Shown piece after piece: positions 9,644 to 18,642 of a stretch of 64,000 nt of DNA. Each line of letters starts with the position of its first letter. The first letter of the stretch is position 1. Origin of the DNA: JAAYJR01 sp964540755. Lineage in GTDB: Bacteria; Bacteroidota; Bacteroidia; Bacteroidales; Prolixibacteraceae. The stretch spans positions 1 to 64,000 of the forward strand of contig CAZIOB010000062.1 of the NCBI GenBank assembly GCA_964540755.1. The letters run 5' to 3'. A model generated the notes under the pieces. It searched no databases, was not told where the DNA came from, and saw only the letters and a list, made by a program, of their open reading frames with translations. The position numbers and the translations under genes are program-made.

Positions 9644-10357
9644 ATGGACAATAAAGCCGCTATCCTTAATTCATACTGTCGTATAAGAAAAATTATCGGT
9701 ATTCTTGGTATCGCGTTACCGGTTCTTGTTTTTTCCTTTCATGGAGAATTTTTATCATCAATCAGTCATTACTACTATACCAAATCTTCTATCTTTTTTA
9801 CTTCCGTTCTGACTGCCTTCGGATTGTTTCTGGTCAGTTATAAGGGATATGAGAAAGATAAAAAAATTGAGAGATTCAGTGATAATCTCATTACCAATAT
9901 TGGTGGAATTGCTGCTCTGGTTGTTGTCATATTCCCGACATCGGGATCCGGAAGCAACAGTCCGGAAATCAACCTGATGAACATGACAAATACTTATCCG
10001 TTATTTGGACACAATGACACGGTAATTAACAGCATTCATCTGATAAGCGCAGGTATATTTCTTTTTATAATGGGATGGATGTCTTTTTTCAAATTCAGCA
10101 GAACTACTAATTCACGCAGAAAACGTATATATAAATTAGCCGGATATATTATCTGGTCTTCAATATTTATTCTTGGAACAGAGTTTATTTTCGGATTTCA
10201 TATTACCACTTACGATGTATTCATTCTTGAAACTGTTTCTGTTTTTTCATTTGGAATTTCCTGGCTTATAAAAGGAAAAGCCATAGAGGATATTATATAT
10301 GCAGGAAGTCAATTGAAAAAAATTATACCAAAAAAAACTTCTGACCCTTCCGCTTAG
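9644..10357 (+). CDS. Polytopic membrane protein of unknown function (DUF998-like)
   Basis: This 237-aa protein has about six hydrophobic helices and a short charged tail. The first loop carries the motif SISHYYYT, seen in a family of bacterial membrane proteins of unknown role. A second loop, FPTSGSGSNSPE, lies after helix 3, and HNDTVINSIHL precedes helix 4, which fits a DUF998-type layout. There is no catalytic motif. It stands alone, divergent from the permease and followed after 140 bp by a deacylase. No function is claimed. Confidence 0.7.
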   Translation: MDNKAAILNSYCRIRKIIGILGIALPVLVFSFHGEFLSSISHYYYTKSSIFFTSVLTAFGLFLVSYKGYEKDKKIERFSDNLITNIGGIAALVVVIFPTSGSGSNSPEINLMNMTNTYPLFGHNDTVINSIHLISAGIFLFIMGWMSFFKFSRTTNSRRKRIYKLAGYIIWSSIFILGTEFIFGFHITTYDVFILETVSVFSFGISWLIKGKAIEDIIYAGSQLKKIIPKKTSDPSA

Positions 10358-10497
10358 TAATAATCCTCAAAGGATCTGATATGATCATTCTTTAGCTATT
10401 GAGTGTAACATTTTAAATTAAAAGAAGTACAATAATGTTCAGGGAAAATAATAAATCCCTTAAAACCAAAGAAATATTAATTAATAAATGAATAGCT

Positions 10498-11010
10498 ATG
10501 CCGGTTAAAAAATTAAAAGCATTCCTTGACGAAAATGATGTCAGGTATGTAACAATAAAACATTCCAGCGCTTATACATCGCAGGAAATTGCTTCCTCTG
10601 TCCATGTATCGGGCAAAGAGTTTGCTAAAACGGTTATAATAAAGGTCGATGAAGAGATGGCAATGGCTGTCTTGCCTGCCACATATCAGATCGATTTCAA
10701 AATGTTGGGCCAGGCTTTCGGAACAAAAAAAGTAACACTTGCCACGGAAGCCGAATTCATGTACCACTTCCCGGATTGTGAAATAGGAGCAATGCCCCCT
10801 TTCGGTCATTTATATGATATGGAGGTATATGTTGCTGAAGTACTCCGCGAAAACAAAGAAATAGTTTTCAATGCAGGCTCCCACACCGAACTAATCCGCA
10901 TGAAATATGAAGATTTTGAGCGTCTTGCTCAGCCAAAAATTCTGAAATTTTCATGGAGATCGGTTTCCTTTCCCAAAGATCCTTCTGAACGGTGGCAGGA
11001 AGATTTGTAG
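10498..11010 (+). CDS. YbaK/ProX-type aminoacyl-tRNA deacylase
   Basis: This 170-aa protein covers the whole YbaK/EbsC (tRNA-edit) domain. Seen features are the start KLKAFLDENDVRYVTIKHSSAYTS split around the family's helix-strand entry, the lysine in GKEFAKTVIIKVD, the loop GAMPPFG and the late FNAGSHTELIRM segment. In the family this fold hydrolyses mischarged aminoacyl-tRNAs in trans. Which amino acid and tRNA this member clears cannot be told from sequence. It is monocistronic and convergent with carB. Confidence 0.85.
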   Translation: MPVKKLKAFLDENDVRYVTIKHSSAYTSQEIASSVHVSGKEFAKTVIIKVDEEMAMAVLPATYQIDFKMLGQAFGTKKVTLATEAEFMYHFPDCEIGAMPPFGHLYDMEVYVAEVLRENKEIVFNAGSHTELIRMKYEDFERLAQPKILKFSWRSVSFPKDPSERWQEDL

Positions 11011-11047
11011 TGAGTCTGACCTGAAAAGTAAAAATTTAATAATATGA

Positions 11048-11096
11048 AACGAGCATGATTGTAAAATCACACGAGAGTATGATTAAAACTTATGCG
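11048..11096 (+). repeat. 49-bp dispersed intergenic repeat, copy 1
   Basis: This element matches the reverse complement of 23919-23967 at 45 of 49 positions by eye. Its blocks are GCATGATTGTAAAATCA, a variable tetramer region, and GAGTATGATTAAAAC then TTATGCG. The first block contains a small hairpin (TGATT/AATCA). Downstream, TTTTAATCATA at 11128-11138 pairs with TATGATTAAAA inside the element. Confidence 0.6.
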
Positions 11097-11181
11097 AGTT
11101 TTATATAATACCTTTAAAAATTATTAATTTTAATCATAAGAAAAAATTATCCCCTTACAATCCTCTGACATAGTATAATTA

Positions 11182-11198
11182 TTCCGGTTAGCCCGGAA
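11182..11198 (-). terminator. Possible terminator hairpin for carB
   Basis: TTCCGG and CCGGAA pair around a 5-nt loop, 21 nt past the carB stop on the minus strand. The following tract TAATTAT is only weakly U-rich. Confidence 0.3.
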
Positions 11199-11218
11199 AA
11201 AATACCGGATTCTATATT

Positions 11219-14200
11219 CTATAATATCTCCCGGTGATATTCCTGTAATGATTTGACTTTATAATCACCGTTATGAGGTTCTTTAATCCCTTGTGTTGCC
11301 GCATAAGCAGCTGCCGTTGTTGTTATATAGGGAATATTGTATTTTATTGCATTTTTACGGATATATGAATCATCGTACTCGCTTAACTTGCCGGCCGGCG
11401 TATTTATTACGAGGTCAATTTCTCCGTTTACAATTGCATCGATAATATTGGGCCTGTTTTCATAGATCTTATTAATAAATTGTGATTCTATCCCATATTT
11501 ATCAAGAAAGGATTTAGTCCCCCCTGTCGCCATTATATTAAATCCCATATCCCGGAAATTCCTGGCAGTATCAATAATTTTTCCCTTATCCCTGTCGGCT
11601 ATAGTAATAAGAACCGTCCCTTTCAGGGGAAGGGGTGTTTTAGCTGCTTCCTGGGATTTAAAAAATGCAAGTCCGAATGAATCGGCCAGCCCTAATACTT
11701 CACCTGTCGAGAGCATTTCAGGACCCAGAACCGGATCGACATCAGAAAACATATTAAATGGAAAAACAGCCTCTTTAACACCAAAATGCTTTATTTCTTT
11801 TCTTTTAAGATTGAAATCTGAAAGTTTCTTTCCTAACATCAGGCCGGTTGCAATTTTGGCCATCGGGATATTGCAAACCTTTGAAACCAGTGGAACAGTC
11901 CGCGATGCCCTTGGATTTGCCTCAAGGATATATACAACGTCATTATATATTGCATACTGAATGTTCATCAATCCCACTACATTCATCTCAATGGCGATCT
12001 TCCTGGTATAATCCTCAATAATCTTTATAAACTCATCTTTAATAATTACGGGAGGAATCACACATGCTGAATCACCCGAATGTATTCCTGCATATTCGAT
12101 ATGTTGCATTACAGCCGGAACAAAAACATCTTTACCGTCCGATACAGCATCAGCCTCAGCCTCAATGGCATCCTCAAGGAATTTATCTATGAGCAGGGGG
12201 CGGTCGGGTGTTACATCAACTGCTGCAGTAACATATTGATGAAGCATTTCTTCATCAATAACTATCTTCATACCTCTGCCTCCAAGAACATACGAGGGGC
12301 GCACCATAAGGGGATAGCCTATCTGACCGGCAATCTCCAGAGCCTCATCCAGATTACTGGCCATTCCCGATTCCGGCTGGGGAATTCCAAGTTTTTTCAT
12401 TATTTTTCTGAAAAGGTCACGGTCTTCGGCCAGATCTATTGTTTCAGGACTTGTACCAATAATTTTTACTCCGTTTGCCTCCAGTTCACCGGCAATGTTC
12501 AACGGTGTCTGTCCTCCGAACTGCACTATTATGCCTTCCGGCTTTTCCTTTTCATATATACTCAATACATCCTCCACAGTTAAAGGCTCAAAATACAGTT
12601 TGTGGGATGTATCATAATCAGTTGAAACTGTTTCCGGATTACAGTTGACCATAATTGATTCATATCCTTCATCGCGGATAGCAAATGCAGCATGAACACA
12701 GCAATAATCAAACTCTATACCCTGCCCTATCCTGTTAGGCCCGCCTCCAAGGACCATTATCTTCTTTTTGTTATCAGTACTTACTTTATCCGGGGCATTA
12801 TAAGTAGAGAAATAATATGCTGCATCTGCCCCGCTGACAGGCACAGGCTCCCATGCTTCGGCAAGACCGAGTGATAGTCTTCTGGCACGGATATCTTTCT
12901 CCGGAACATCAAGGATTTTAGCTAGATACCTATCCGCGAATCCATCCTTCTTGGCCTTTATAAATAATTCATCAGGCAATGAGGTATAGCTGTATGACAT
13001 AATTTCTTCCTCCAGCTCTACCAGCTCCTTCATCTGCTCAATAAACCAATGTTTTATGTATGTTTTTTCAAACAGCTTATCAACTGGTGCTCCTTTTCGC
13101 AACGCTTCATACATAATAAACTGACGCTCACTTGTTGGTTCCTTCAGCATATTCATGAGCTCATCAAGTGATCTTTTATTGAAATCTCTGGCAAAACCCA
13201 GTCCATATCTGCCTGTTTCCAGCGAACGTATAGCTTTTTGAAGGGCTTCCTTATAATTTTTACCTATACTCATCACTTCTCCTACAGCCTTCATCTGAGT
13301 GCCAAGTTTATCTTCGAGTCCTTCGAATTTCTCGAAAGCCCATTTTGCAAATTTCACTACAACATATTCACCCCACGGTGTATATTTGTCCAGTGACCCC
13401 TCCCGCCAGTACGGGATCTCATCAAGAGTGAGCCCCCCTGCCAGAAGAGCCGATATAAGAGCAATCGGGAATCCTGTTGCTTTTGATGCCAGAGCCGATG
13501 ACCTTGAAGTGCGTGGATTAATTTCGATCACTACTACACGGCCGGTTCTGGGATCATGGGCAAACTGAACATTGGTGCCTCCAATTACTCCGATATCTTC
13601 AACAATCCTGTAGGAATAATCCTGCAGGCGTTTCTGTAATTCCTCCGAAATAGTCAACATGGGCGCTGTGCAAAAAGAATCTCCCGTGTGAACACCAATT
13701 GCATCTACATTTTCGATACAACAAACTGTTATCATCTGATTTTTTGCATCGCGTACCACTTCGAGTTCCAGTTCCTCCCATCCCAGTACTGATTCTTCAA
13801 CAAGTATCTGTCCCACCATACTGGCAGCAATTCCACGCGCAGCAATAACATTCAATTCCTCAACATTATAAACCAATCCGCCCCCTGTACCCCCCATTGT
13901 ATATGCTGGCCTTATAACCACCGGATAGCCAAGATCCTCGGCTATTTGTCTGGCATCCTCCACCGATGTTACAGCTTTACTTCGGGGCATTTCAATGCCC
14001 AGCCCCGACATAGAATTCTTAAATTCAGTACGGTCTTCACCTTTTTCTATAGCTTTAAGATTTACTCCGATAACCTCTACATTATATTTGTCAAGTACAC
14101 CCTTTTTGGCCAGTAGCTGAGAGATATTCAGTCCTGTCTGGCCACCAAGGTTTGGCAGCAGGGCATCAGGCCGTTCCTTTTTGATGATTTCAGTCAGGGC

Positions 14201-14416
14201 ATATTCGTTCAGCGGCTCAATATATGTATGATCCGCCATTTCAGGATCAGTCATAATCGTAGCAGGATTGGAATTCACAAGTACAATCTCATAACCGAGT
14301 GAGCGAAGCGCCTTACAGGCTTGTGTCCCCGAATAATCAAATTCACAGGCCTGTCCAATGATAATGGGGCCTGATCCGATAATAAGAATTTTGTTGATAT
14401 CTCCCCGTTTTGGCAT
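11219..14416 (-). CDS. carB: Carbamoyl-phosphate synthase large subunit
   Basis: At 1,065 aa this is the full-length synthetase component, making carbamoyl phosphate from ammonia, bicarbonate and two ATP for pyrimidine and arginine synthesis. The N-terminal half opens with ILIIGSGPIIIGQACEFDYS and the ATP-grasp signature YPVVIRPAYTMGGTGGG. The duplicated half opens with IMVLGGGPNRIGQGIEFDYC and repeats the ATP-grasp pattern at YPLMVRPSYVLGGRGM. Residues from about 930 form the MGS-like allosteric domain, with TGGTKSFLDKYGI. The small subunit carA is not adjacent. The 371-bp leader region upstream has hairpins. Confidence 0.98.
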   Translation of the reverse strand: MPKRGDINKILIIGSGPIIIGQACEFDYSGTQACKALRSLGYEIVLVNSNPATIMTDPEMADHTYIEPLNEYALTEIIKKERPDALLPNLGGQTGLNISQLLAKKGVLDKYNVEVIGVNLKAIEKGEDRTEFKNSMSGLGIEMPRSKAVTSVEDARQIAEDLGYPVVIRPAYTMGGTGGGLVYNVEELNVIAARGIAASMVGQILVEESVLGWEELELEVVRDAKNQMITVCCIENVDAIGVHTGDSFCTAPMLTISEELQKRLQDYSYRIVEDIGVIGGTNVQFAHDPRTGRVVVIEINPRTSRSSALASKATGFPIALISALLAGGLTLDEIPYWREGSLDKYTPWGEYVVVKFAKWAFEKFEGLEDKLGTQMKAVGEVMSIGKNYKEALQKAIRSLETGRYGLGFARDFNKRSLDELMNMLKEPTSERQFIMYEALRKGAPVDKLFEKTYIKHWFIEQMKELVELEEEIMSYSYTSLPDELFIKAKKDGFADRYLAKILDVPEKDIRARRLSLGLAEAWEPVPVSGADAAYYFSTYNAPDKVSTDNKKKIMVLGGGPNRIGQGIEFDYCCVHAAFAIRDEGYESIMVNCNPETVSTDYDTSHKLYFEPLTVEDVLSIYEKEKPEGIIVQFGGQTPLNIAGELEANGVKIIGTSPETIDLAEDRDLFRKIMKKLGIPQPESGMASNLDEALEIAGQIGYPLMVRPSYVLGGRGMKIVIDEEMLHQYVTAAVDVTPDRPLLIDKFLEDAIEAEADAVSDGKDVFVPAVMQHIEYAGIHSGDSACVIPPVIIKDEFIKIIEDYTRKIAIEMNVVGLMNIQYAIYNDVVYILEANPRASRTVPLVSKVCNIPMAKIATGLMLGKKLSDFNLKRKEIKHFGVKEAVFPFNMFSDVDPVLGPEMLSTGEVLGLADSFGLAFFKSQEAAKTPLPLKGTVLITIADRDKGKIIDTARNFRDMGFNIMATGGTKSFLDKYGIESQFINKIYENRPNIIDAIVNGEIDLVINTPAGKLSEYDDSYIRKNAIKYNIPYITTTAAAYAATQGIKEPHNGDYKVKSLQEYHREIL

Positions 14417-14543
14417 AAAACTTGGCTTTTTTGAAATTATTAATGTTATTTCTTACAAAAATGATCTTAAATTTTTAATTAAATTAACAGAATTCAAAAA
14501 AAAAATCATTGATTTCAAAAAAAAATGATCTTAAAACCCAGAA

Positions 14544-14576
14544 TGCCTGTCTGAATAGCTTCATGCTATTGAGGCA
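14544..14576 (-). other. Stem-loop in the carB leader region
   Basis: TGCCT/AGGCA forms an outer stem and AATAGC/GCTATT an inner stem with a 5-nt loop. It lies 128-160 nt upstream of the carB start. On the minus strand it is followed by T-runs near 14521 and 14505, so a leader-RNA role is possible. Confidence 0.35.
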
Positions 14577-14604
14577 ATCCTTCCGAAAGCTCTGATGAAT
14601 GTAA

Positions 14605-14612
14605 TATTTTTG
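14605..14612 (+). promoter_or_regulatory. Distal -7 element for the PfkB kinase gene
   Basis: TATTTTTG matches TAnnTTTG. It sits between two copies of CTCTGATGAA spaced 27 bp apart. Confidence 0.3.
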
Positions 14613-14754
14613 TAATCTCTGATGAAAAATTTTGCAATGAGTATTTTCAATAGGGGCGTGCAATGTTTAGCTGTAATAAATTTTCACTTTAGATTTTTAG
14701 GTTAAATATTATATTGAAAAATAGATTCCAACATCCCTGTCCGGCCAATAGAAT

Positions 14755-14762
14755 TATCTTTG
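14755..14762 (+). promoter_or_regulatory. -7 element of the PfkB kinase gene
   Basis: TATCTTTG ends 25 nt before the ATG at 14788. The same spacing recurs at tyrS, pheS and the porin-like gene in this window. Confidence 0.5.
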
Positions 14763-14787
14763 CCTGCTTATTTAAGATCTGACAATT

Positions 14788-15789
14788 ATGACTAATCATT
14801 ATATAAAAAACGGACAGTCGGTTCTTGGAATTGGAAATGCTCTTGTTGATATAATAAATATCATGGAAAATGATTCCCTTTTATCAACATTCGGATTGGC
14901 AAAGGGAAGTATGACATTGGTTGATGCAGAGCTTTCAAAAAAAATATATAGCGCAGCTTACTTCAGCAAGCGTGAAATAACGACGGGAGGATCTGCTGCC
15001 AATACTATTCATGCACTTGCAGGATTAGGTATATCATGTGGTTATCTGGGAAAAATTGGTAACGACCTGCTGGGAAAAATTTTCAGTGAAGAATTTAAAC
15101 GGAACAAAATAAATGCACACCTGATTATCAGTGAAAAAGATACCGGCCGTGTTATGGGCCTTGTAAGTCCCGACTCTGAACGCACAATGGCTACTTATTT
15201 AGGCGCAGCAGCAGACTTAAAACCTGAGGAACTTCACAGGGAAATATTTTCAGGATATTCTGTTCTCTATATTGAAGGATTTCTTTTGCAGGACCATAAA
15301 CTTATAGAAACAGCCATTGAACTTGCGAAAAAAGAAAAATTATTAATTGCCCTGGATCTGGCAAGTTATAATGTAGTTGAGCAAAATCTTCACATATTGA
15401 AAAAACTAATTTCTGAAAAAGTTGATATACTTTTTGCCAATGAAGAAGAAGCTTTTGCATTTACGGGCAAAGCTGCAGAAGAAGCTGTTGCCGAAATTGC
15501 TTTATTATGTGATATTGCCATTGTAAAAATGGGCAATAAAGGCTCACTCATACAAAAAGGTAATGAGATTACTAAAATAGAGGTAATCAGAGCTAATGCA
15601 ATTGACACAACAGGAGCTGGCGATCTTTATGCTGCCGGATTTCTGTATGGTCTTACAAAAGGATTCAGTATCGATAAGAGCGGCCGCATTGGTTCACTCG
15701 TGGCAGGTAAAATTGTTGAAATAGTGGGAGCTAAAATACCTGTTTCGATATGGCCCGAAATCCTGAATAAAATAGATCGGATGAATTAA
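14788..15789 (+). CDS. PfkB-family kinase, probable adenosine kinase
   Basis: This 333-aa ribokinase-fold enzyme should phosphorylate a nucleoside or sugar with ATP. The N-terminal GNALVDIIN and the TTGGSAANT substrate loop are family signatures. DTTGAGD at residues 273-279 is the anion-hole/ATP motif, with Asp279 as the catalytic base. The overall pattern fits the Bacteroidota adenosine-kinase-like group. Its last four bases overlap the stop of the convergent deoxynucleoside kinase. The neighbouring nucleoside kinase makes a purine-salvage role likely, but a sugar kinase cannot be excluded. Confidence 0.85.
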   Translation: MTNHYIKNGQSVLGIGNALVDIINIMENDSLLSTFGLAKGSMTLVDAELSKKIYSAAYFSKREITTGGSAANTIHALAGLGISCGYLGKIGNDLLGKIFSEEFKRNKINAHLIISEKDTGRVMGLVSPDSERTMATYLGAAADLKPEELHREIFSGYSVLYIEGFLLQDHKLIETAIELAKKEKLLIALDLASYNVVEQNLHILKKLISEKVDILFANEEEAFAFTGKAAEEAVAEIALLCDIAIVKMGNKGSLIQKGNEITKIEVIRANAIDTTGAGDLYAAGFLYGLTKGFSIDKSGRIGSLVAGKIVEIVGAKIPVSIWPEILNKIDRMN

Positions 15790-16400
15790 AAAAGCCCGTG
15801 AAGCTGAGCATCTATTTTATCTATAACCAGACTAAGGTCTTCAGGGGTCTCAAGATAGTCGAGCTTATCCACATTTATGATCAATAATTTCCCCATCTTA
15901 TAATTACTTATCCATTGTTCATATCTTTCATTCAGTTGCTTAAGGTAGTCAAGGCGGATTGAAATTTCAAATTCACGTCCTCTTTTCTGTATCTGATTGA
16001 CAAGTGTAGGGACAGAAGCCCGAAGGTAAATAATGAGATCAGGAGGTTCTATAAGACTCGCCATCATATCAAACAGCGATTTGTAATTATTAAAATCACG
16101 CGTGCTCATGAGCCCCATACTATGCAAATTAGGTGCGAATATCTCCGCATCCTCATAAATAGTACGATCCTGAATAACCGTCTTCTTAAGTTTCCTTATA
16201 TCTATTATTTGTTGAAATCGCCTGTTAAGAAAATAAATCTGGAGATTAAATGACCAACGTTGCATATCATTATAAAAATCATTCAGATAAGTGTTTTGAT
16301 CAATAGCCTCATAGTGAGGTGTCCAATTGTAATGCTTTGCCAATGATTCAGTAAGGCTCGTTTTTCCGGAGCCAATATTTCCGGCCACTGCTATATGCAT
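15786..16400 (-). CDS. Deoxynucleoside kinase (dNK/dGK family)
   Basis: At 204 aa this matches the usual size of bacterial dNKs that phosphorylate deoxyadenosine or deoxyguanosine. The P-loop GNIGSGKTSL occupies residues 6-15. Further family marks are YEAIDQN (substrate base contact), the QDRTIYEDAEIF segment corresponding to the dNK DRS-type motif, and an arginine-rich lid QKRGREFE. It starts 37 bp after the GH3 gene on the same strand with no promoter between, so the two are probably cotranscribed. Exact substrate is not determined. Confidence 0.9.
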   Translation of the reverse strand: MHIAVAGNIGSGKTSLTESLAKHYNWTPHYEAIDQNTYLNDFYNDMQRWSFNLQIYFLNRRFQQIIDIRKLKKTVIQDRTIYEDAEIFAPNLHSMGLMSTRDFNNYKSLFDMMASLIEPPDLIIYLRASVPTLVNQIQKRGREFEISIRLDYLKQLNERYEQWISNYKMGKLLIINVDKLDYLETPEDLSLVIDKIDAQLHGLF

Positions 16401-16437
16401 AATATTTTCGGTTAAATTATCAAAGTAAAAATAACAT

Positions 16438-17952
16438 TTATTCCTTTAACATTTTCTCAAGATCATCAAGATATTTGCGATCATTGGATAAACGGGGAAT
16501 CTTATTCTGTCCCCCGATTTTTCCACGTCTTTTCATCCACTGGTAAAATGTTCCTTTAGGAGCAACTATCAAATGAGGTTTTTCAAGAGTCATATCTTTA
16601 TAGCGTTTTGCTTCATAATCAGAATTCAGTGATTTGAGAGATTCATCAAGATAAGTTATAAACTGCTCCAGGTCATCAGGTTCTTCATAGAATTCAACTA
16701 TCCACTCATGTGATCCTGTATTATCATCTTCCATAAATACAGGGCCTGCAGTATATTCATTGATAATTGCACCTGTTTTATTACATGCAGCCTGCAAAGC
16801 CTTTTCAGCATTATCAATTATAACTTCTTCTCCAAAGGCATTGATAAAATGTTTTGTCCGGCCTGTAATTCTTAATTTATAGGGATACCTGGATTTAAAC
16901 TCAATCGTGTCACCAATAATATAACGCCAGAGGCCGGCATTTGTCGATATTACCATTGCATAATTTTCATTTAACTCAACCTCTTCAAGAGTAAGGACTT
17001 TCGGATTTTCCCTGCCAAATTCATTCATTGATATAAACTCATAAAAAACTCCATAATCAAGCATAAGCAGCATATCCTTGCTGGCGGGATCATCCTGTAT
17101 GCCGAAGAAACCTTCTGAGGCATTATAGGTCTCTATATAATTCATGTCATCTGAAGGGATCAACTTTTTAAACTGTTTACGGTAAGGTTCAAAATTAACT
17201 CCGCCATGAGTAAAAACTTCCAGGTTGGGCCAGACTTCCAAAATATTTTTCTTTCCTGTTATTTCTATTATACGCTTTAAAAGAACAAGGTACCATGACG
17301 GCACACCGGCCAACGAGGTAACATTCTGGTCGAGGGTGGTCTCAATAATTCTTTCTATTTTTTCTTCAAACTCTTCTATCAGCGCTATCTCGGCAGGAGG
17401 AATCCTTATCAGATCAGTCCAGAAAGGAACATTCTCAATTAAAATAGCAGACAAATCACCATAATAAGAATTATTATTCAAATTATTGATTCGGTGACTG
17501 CCGCCGAGAATTAATGTTTTTCCTTTTAGCACCTTGGTCTCAGGATTATTTTTTATATAAATAGCAAAAACATCCTTTGGGCCTTTCAGGTGACAATATT
17601 CAAGAGCGTCTTTAGTTACAGGAATAAACTTACTTTTATCACTTGTGGTGCCGGATGATTTTGCAAACCATTTTACCTGTCCCGGCCATAAAAGATTAGG
17701 CTCTCCTTCACGTAGGCGTTCAATATACGGACGGATATCATCATAAGTCTGCAAAGGTACTGCCTTCTGAAAATCGCTGATCGATAATATCTTATCATAA
17801 TTATATTTCTTTCCCCACCAGGTATATTTAGCCTTGTTTATCAAATCCAGAAAAGTTTCCTTCTGAATATCCACAGGATGCTCACGATACAACTGAATCT
17901 GGTATATCCGTTTAAAATTTATCCAGTTTATTACTGAATTTAAAAGTGACAT
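16438..17952 (-). CDS. GH3-family acyl-adenylating enzyme
   Basis: This 504-aa protein belongs to the GH3 family, known from plants where members conjugate amino acids to jasmonate or auxin through an acyl-adenylate. Seen features are the ATP-binding stretch SSGTTSDKSKF (residues 99-109), the segment ETYNASEGFFG, the hinge-region IGDTIEF and FINAFGEEV. Bacterial members are widespread in Bacteroidota with no settled substrate. It heads a likely two-gene operon with a deoxynucleoside kinase and has its own -7 element. Family membership is firm; a role in auxin chemistry is not implied. Confidence 0.9.
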   Translation of the reverse strand: MSLLNSVINWINFKRIYQIQLYREHPVDIQKETFLDLINKAKYTWWGKKYNYDKILSISDFQKAVPLQTYDDIRPYIERLREGEPNLLWPGQVKWFAKSSGTTSDKSKFIPVTKDALEYCHLKGPKDVFAIYIKNNPETKVLKGKTLILGGSHRINNLNNNSYYGDLSAILIENVPFWTDLIRIPPAEIALIEEFEEKIERIIETTLDQNVTSLAGVPSWYLVLLKRIIEITGKKNILEVWPNLEVFTHGGVNFEPYRKQFKKLIPSDDMNYIETYNASEGFFGIQDDPASKDMLLMLDYGVFYEFISMNEFGRENPKVLTLEEVELNENYAMVISTNAGLWRYIIGDTIEFKSRYPYKLRITGRTKHFINAFGEEVIIDNAEKALQAACNKTGAIINEYTAGPVFMEDDNTGSHEWIVEFYEEPDDLEQFITYLDESLKSLNSDYEAKRYKDMTLEKPHLIVAPKGTFYQWMKRRGKIGGQNKIPRLSNDRKYLDDLEKMLKE

Positions 17953-17973
17953 TTATTAATTTTAAAATTGAGT

Positions 17974-17981
17974 CAAAGTTA
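17974..17981 (-). promoter_or_regulatory. -7 element of the GH3 gene
   Basis: TAACTTTG on the minus strand, 21 nt before the start codon. Confidence 0.45.
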
Positions 17982-18045
17982 GAAATTATTTATTTCCTTT
18001 ACTTCACAAAATAATTTCTATTTTATTTATTCAGAATTGTAAAAT

Positions 18046-18582
18046 ATGAATTACATAGACATCATTATCGGATTACTATTGGTTTTTGCTGCCATCAATG
18101 GTTTCAGAAAAGGCCTTATTGTTGAACTGGCTTCTCTTGCAGCTCTGATTTTAGGGATCTGGGGGGCAATAAAATTCTCTTATATAACATCAGATTTCAT
18201 CAGGGAGAATTTTAATATAAATAATGATCATCTTAATATCATTTCATTTATCATTACATTTGTTTTAATAGTAATACTGGTTCATGTAATAGGTAGTGCC
18301 ATAAACAAACTGGTAGAGACTGTAATGCTCGGTTTTTTTAATAAACTGGCCGGACTGGCTTTTGGAATTTTCCGTTCTGCCCTGATATTAAGCATAATTC
18401 TTTTAGTATTCGATAAGATTGATAACGACCTGAGGATCCTCTCTCCGGAAACCAAGGCCGAATCAAGATTATATGAACCTGTCCGTAATTTTGCTCCCTC
18501 CCTTTTTCCATTTATAAATATTTGGGATGAAACAGATAAGCAATCCGGTAAAAACAATGATGATAAAGTTCAACAAACCTGA
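18046..18582 (+). CDS. CvpA family membrane protein
   Basis: This 178-aa protein has four hydrophobic helices and begins with the typical CvpA entry MNYIDIIIGLLLVFAAINGF followed by a glycine-rich RKG turn. CvpA proteins affect cell-envelope integrity and, in enterobacteria, colicin V production and resistance to bile. The biochemical function is not established. The C-terminal 30 residues are charged and cytoplasmic. It lies 60 bp upstream of tyrS, which has its own promoter. Confidence 0.85.
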   Translation: MNYIDIIIGLLLVFAAINGFRKGLIVELASLAALILGIWGAIKFSYITSDFIRENFNINNDHLNIISFIITFVLIVILVHVIGSAINKLVETVMLGFFNKLAGLAFGIFRSALILSIILLVFDKIDNDLRILSPETKAESRLYEPVRNFAPSLFPFINIWDETDKQSGKNNDDKVQQT

Positions 18583-18610
18583 AAAAACTGTTTATATATA
18601 AAGCATTTTA

Positions 18611-18618
18611 TATCTTTG
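18611..18618 (+). promoter_or_regulatory. -7 element of tyrS
   Basis: TATCTTTG ends 24 nt before the ATG at 18643. It supports that ATG over the in-frame TTG at 18616, which lies inside the element. Confidence 0.5.
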
Positions 18619-18642
18619 CCCAAATTTTCAAAACTGATATTG

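Larger units (their letters stand above)
14417..14787. other. 371-bp divergent intergenic region between carB and the PfkB kinase
   Basis: It holds no convincing ORF. It contains a 15-bp direct repeat AAAAATGATCTTAAA (14457-14471 and 14521-14535), two long A-runs flanking an AT-rich hairpin (14505-14529), a two-part stem-loop (14544-14576), a direct repeat CTCTGATGAA (14590-14599, 14617-14626) around a -7 element, and the proximal -7 element of the kinase gene at 14755. Confidence 0.5.

Noticed and set aside
11219..14416. Several long plus-strand frames inside carB, for example 12080-12583 and 13299-13568
   Set aside because: They are antisense shadows of a complete, highly conserved gene with no signals of their own.
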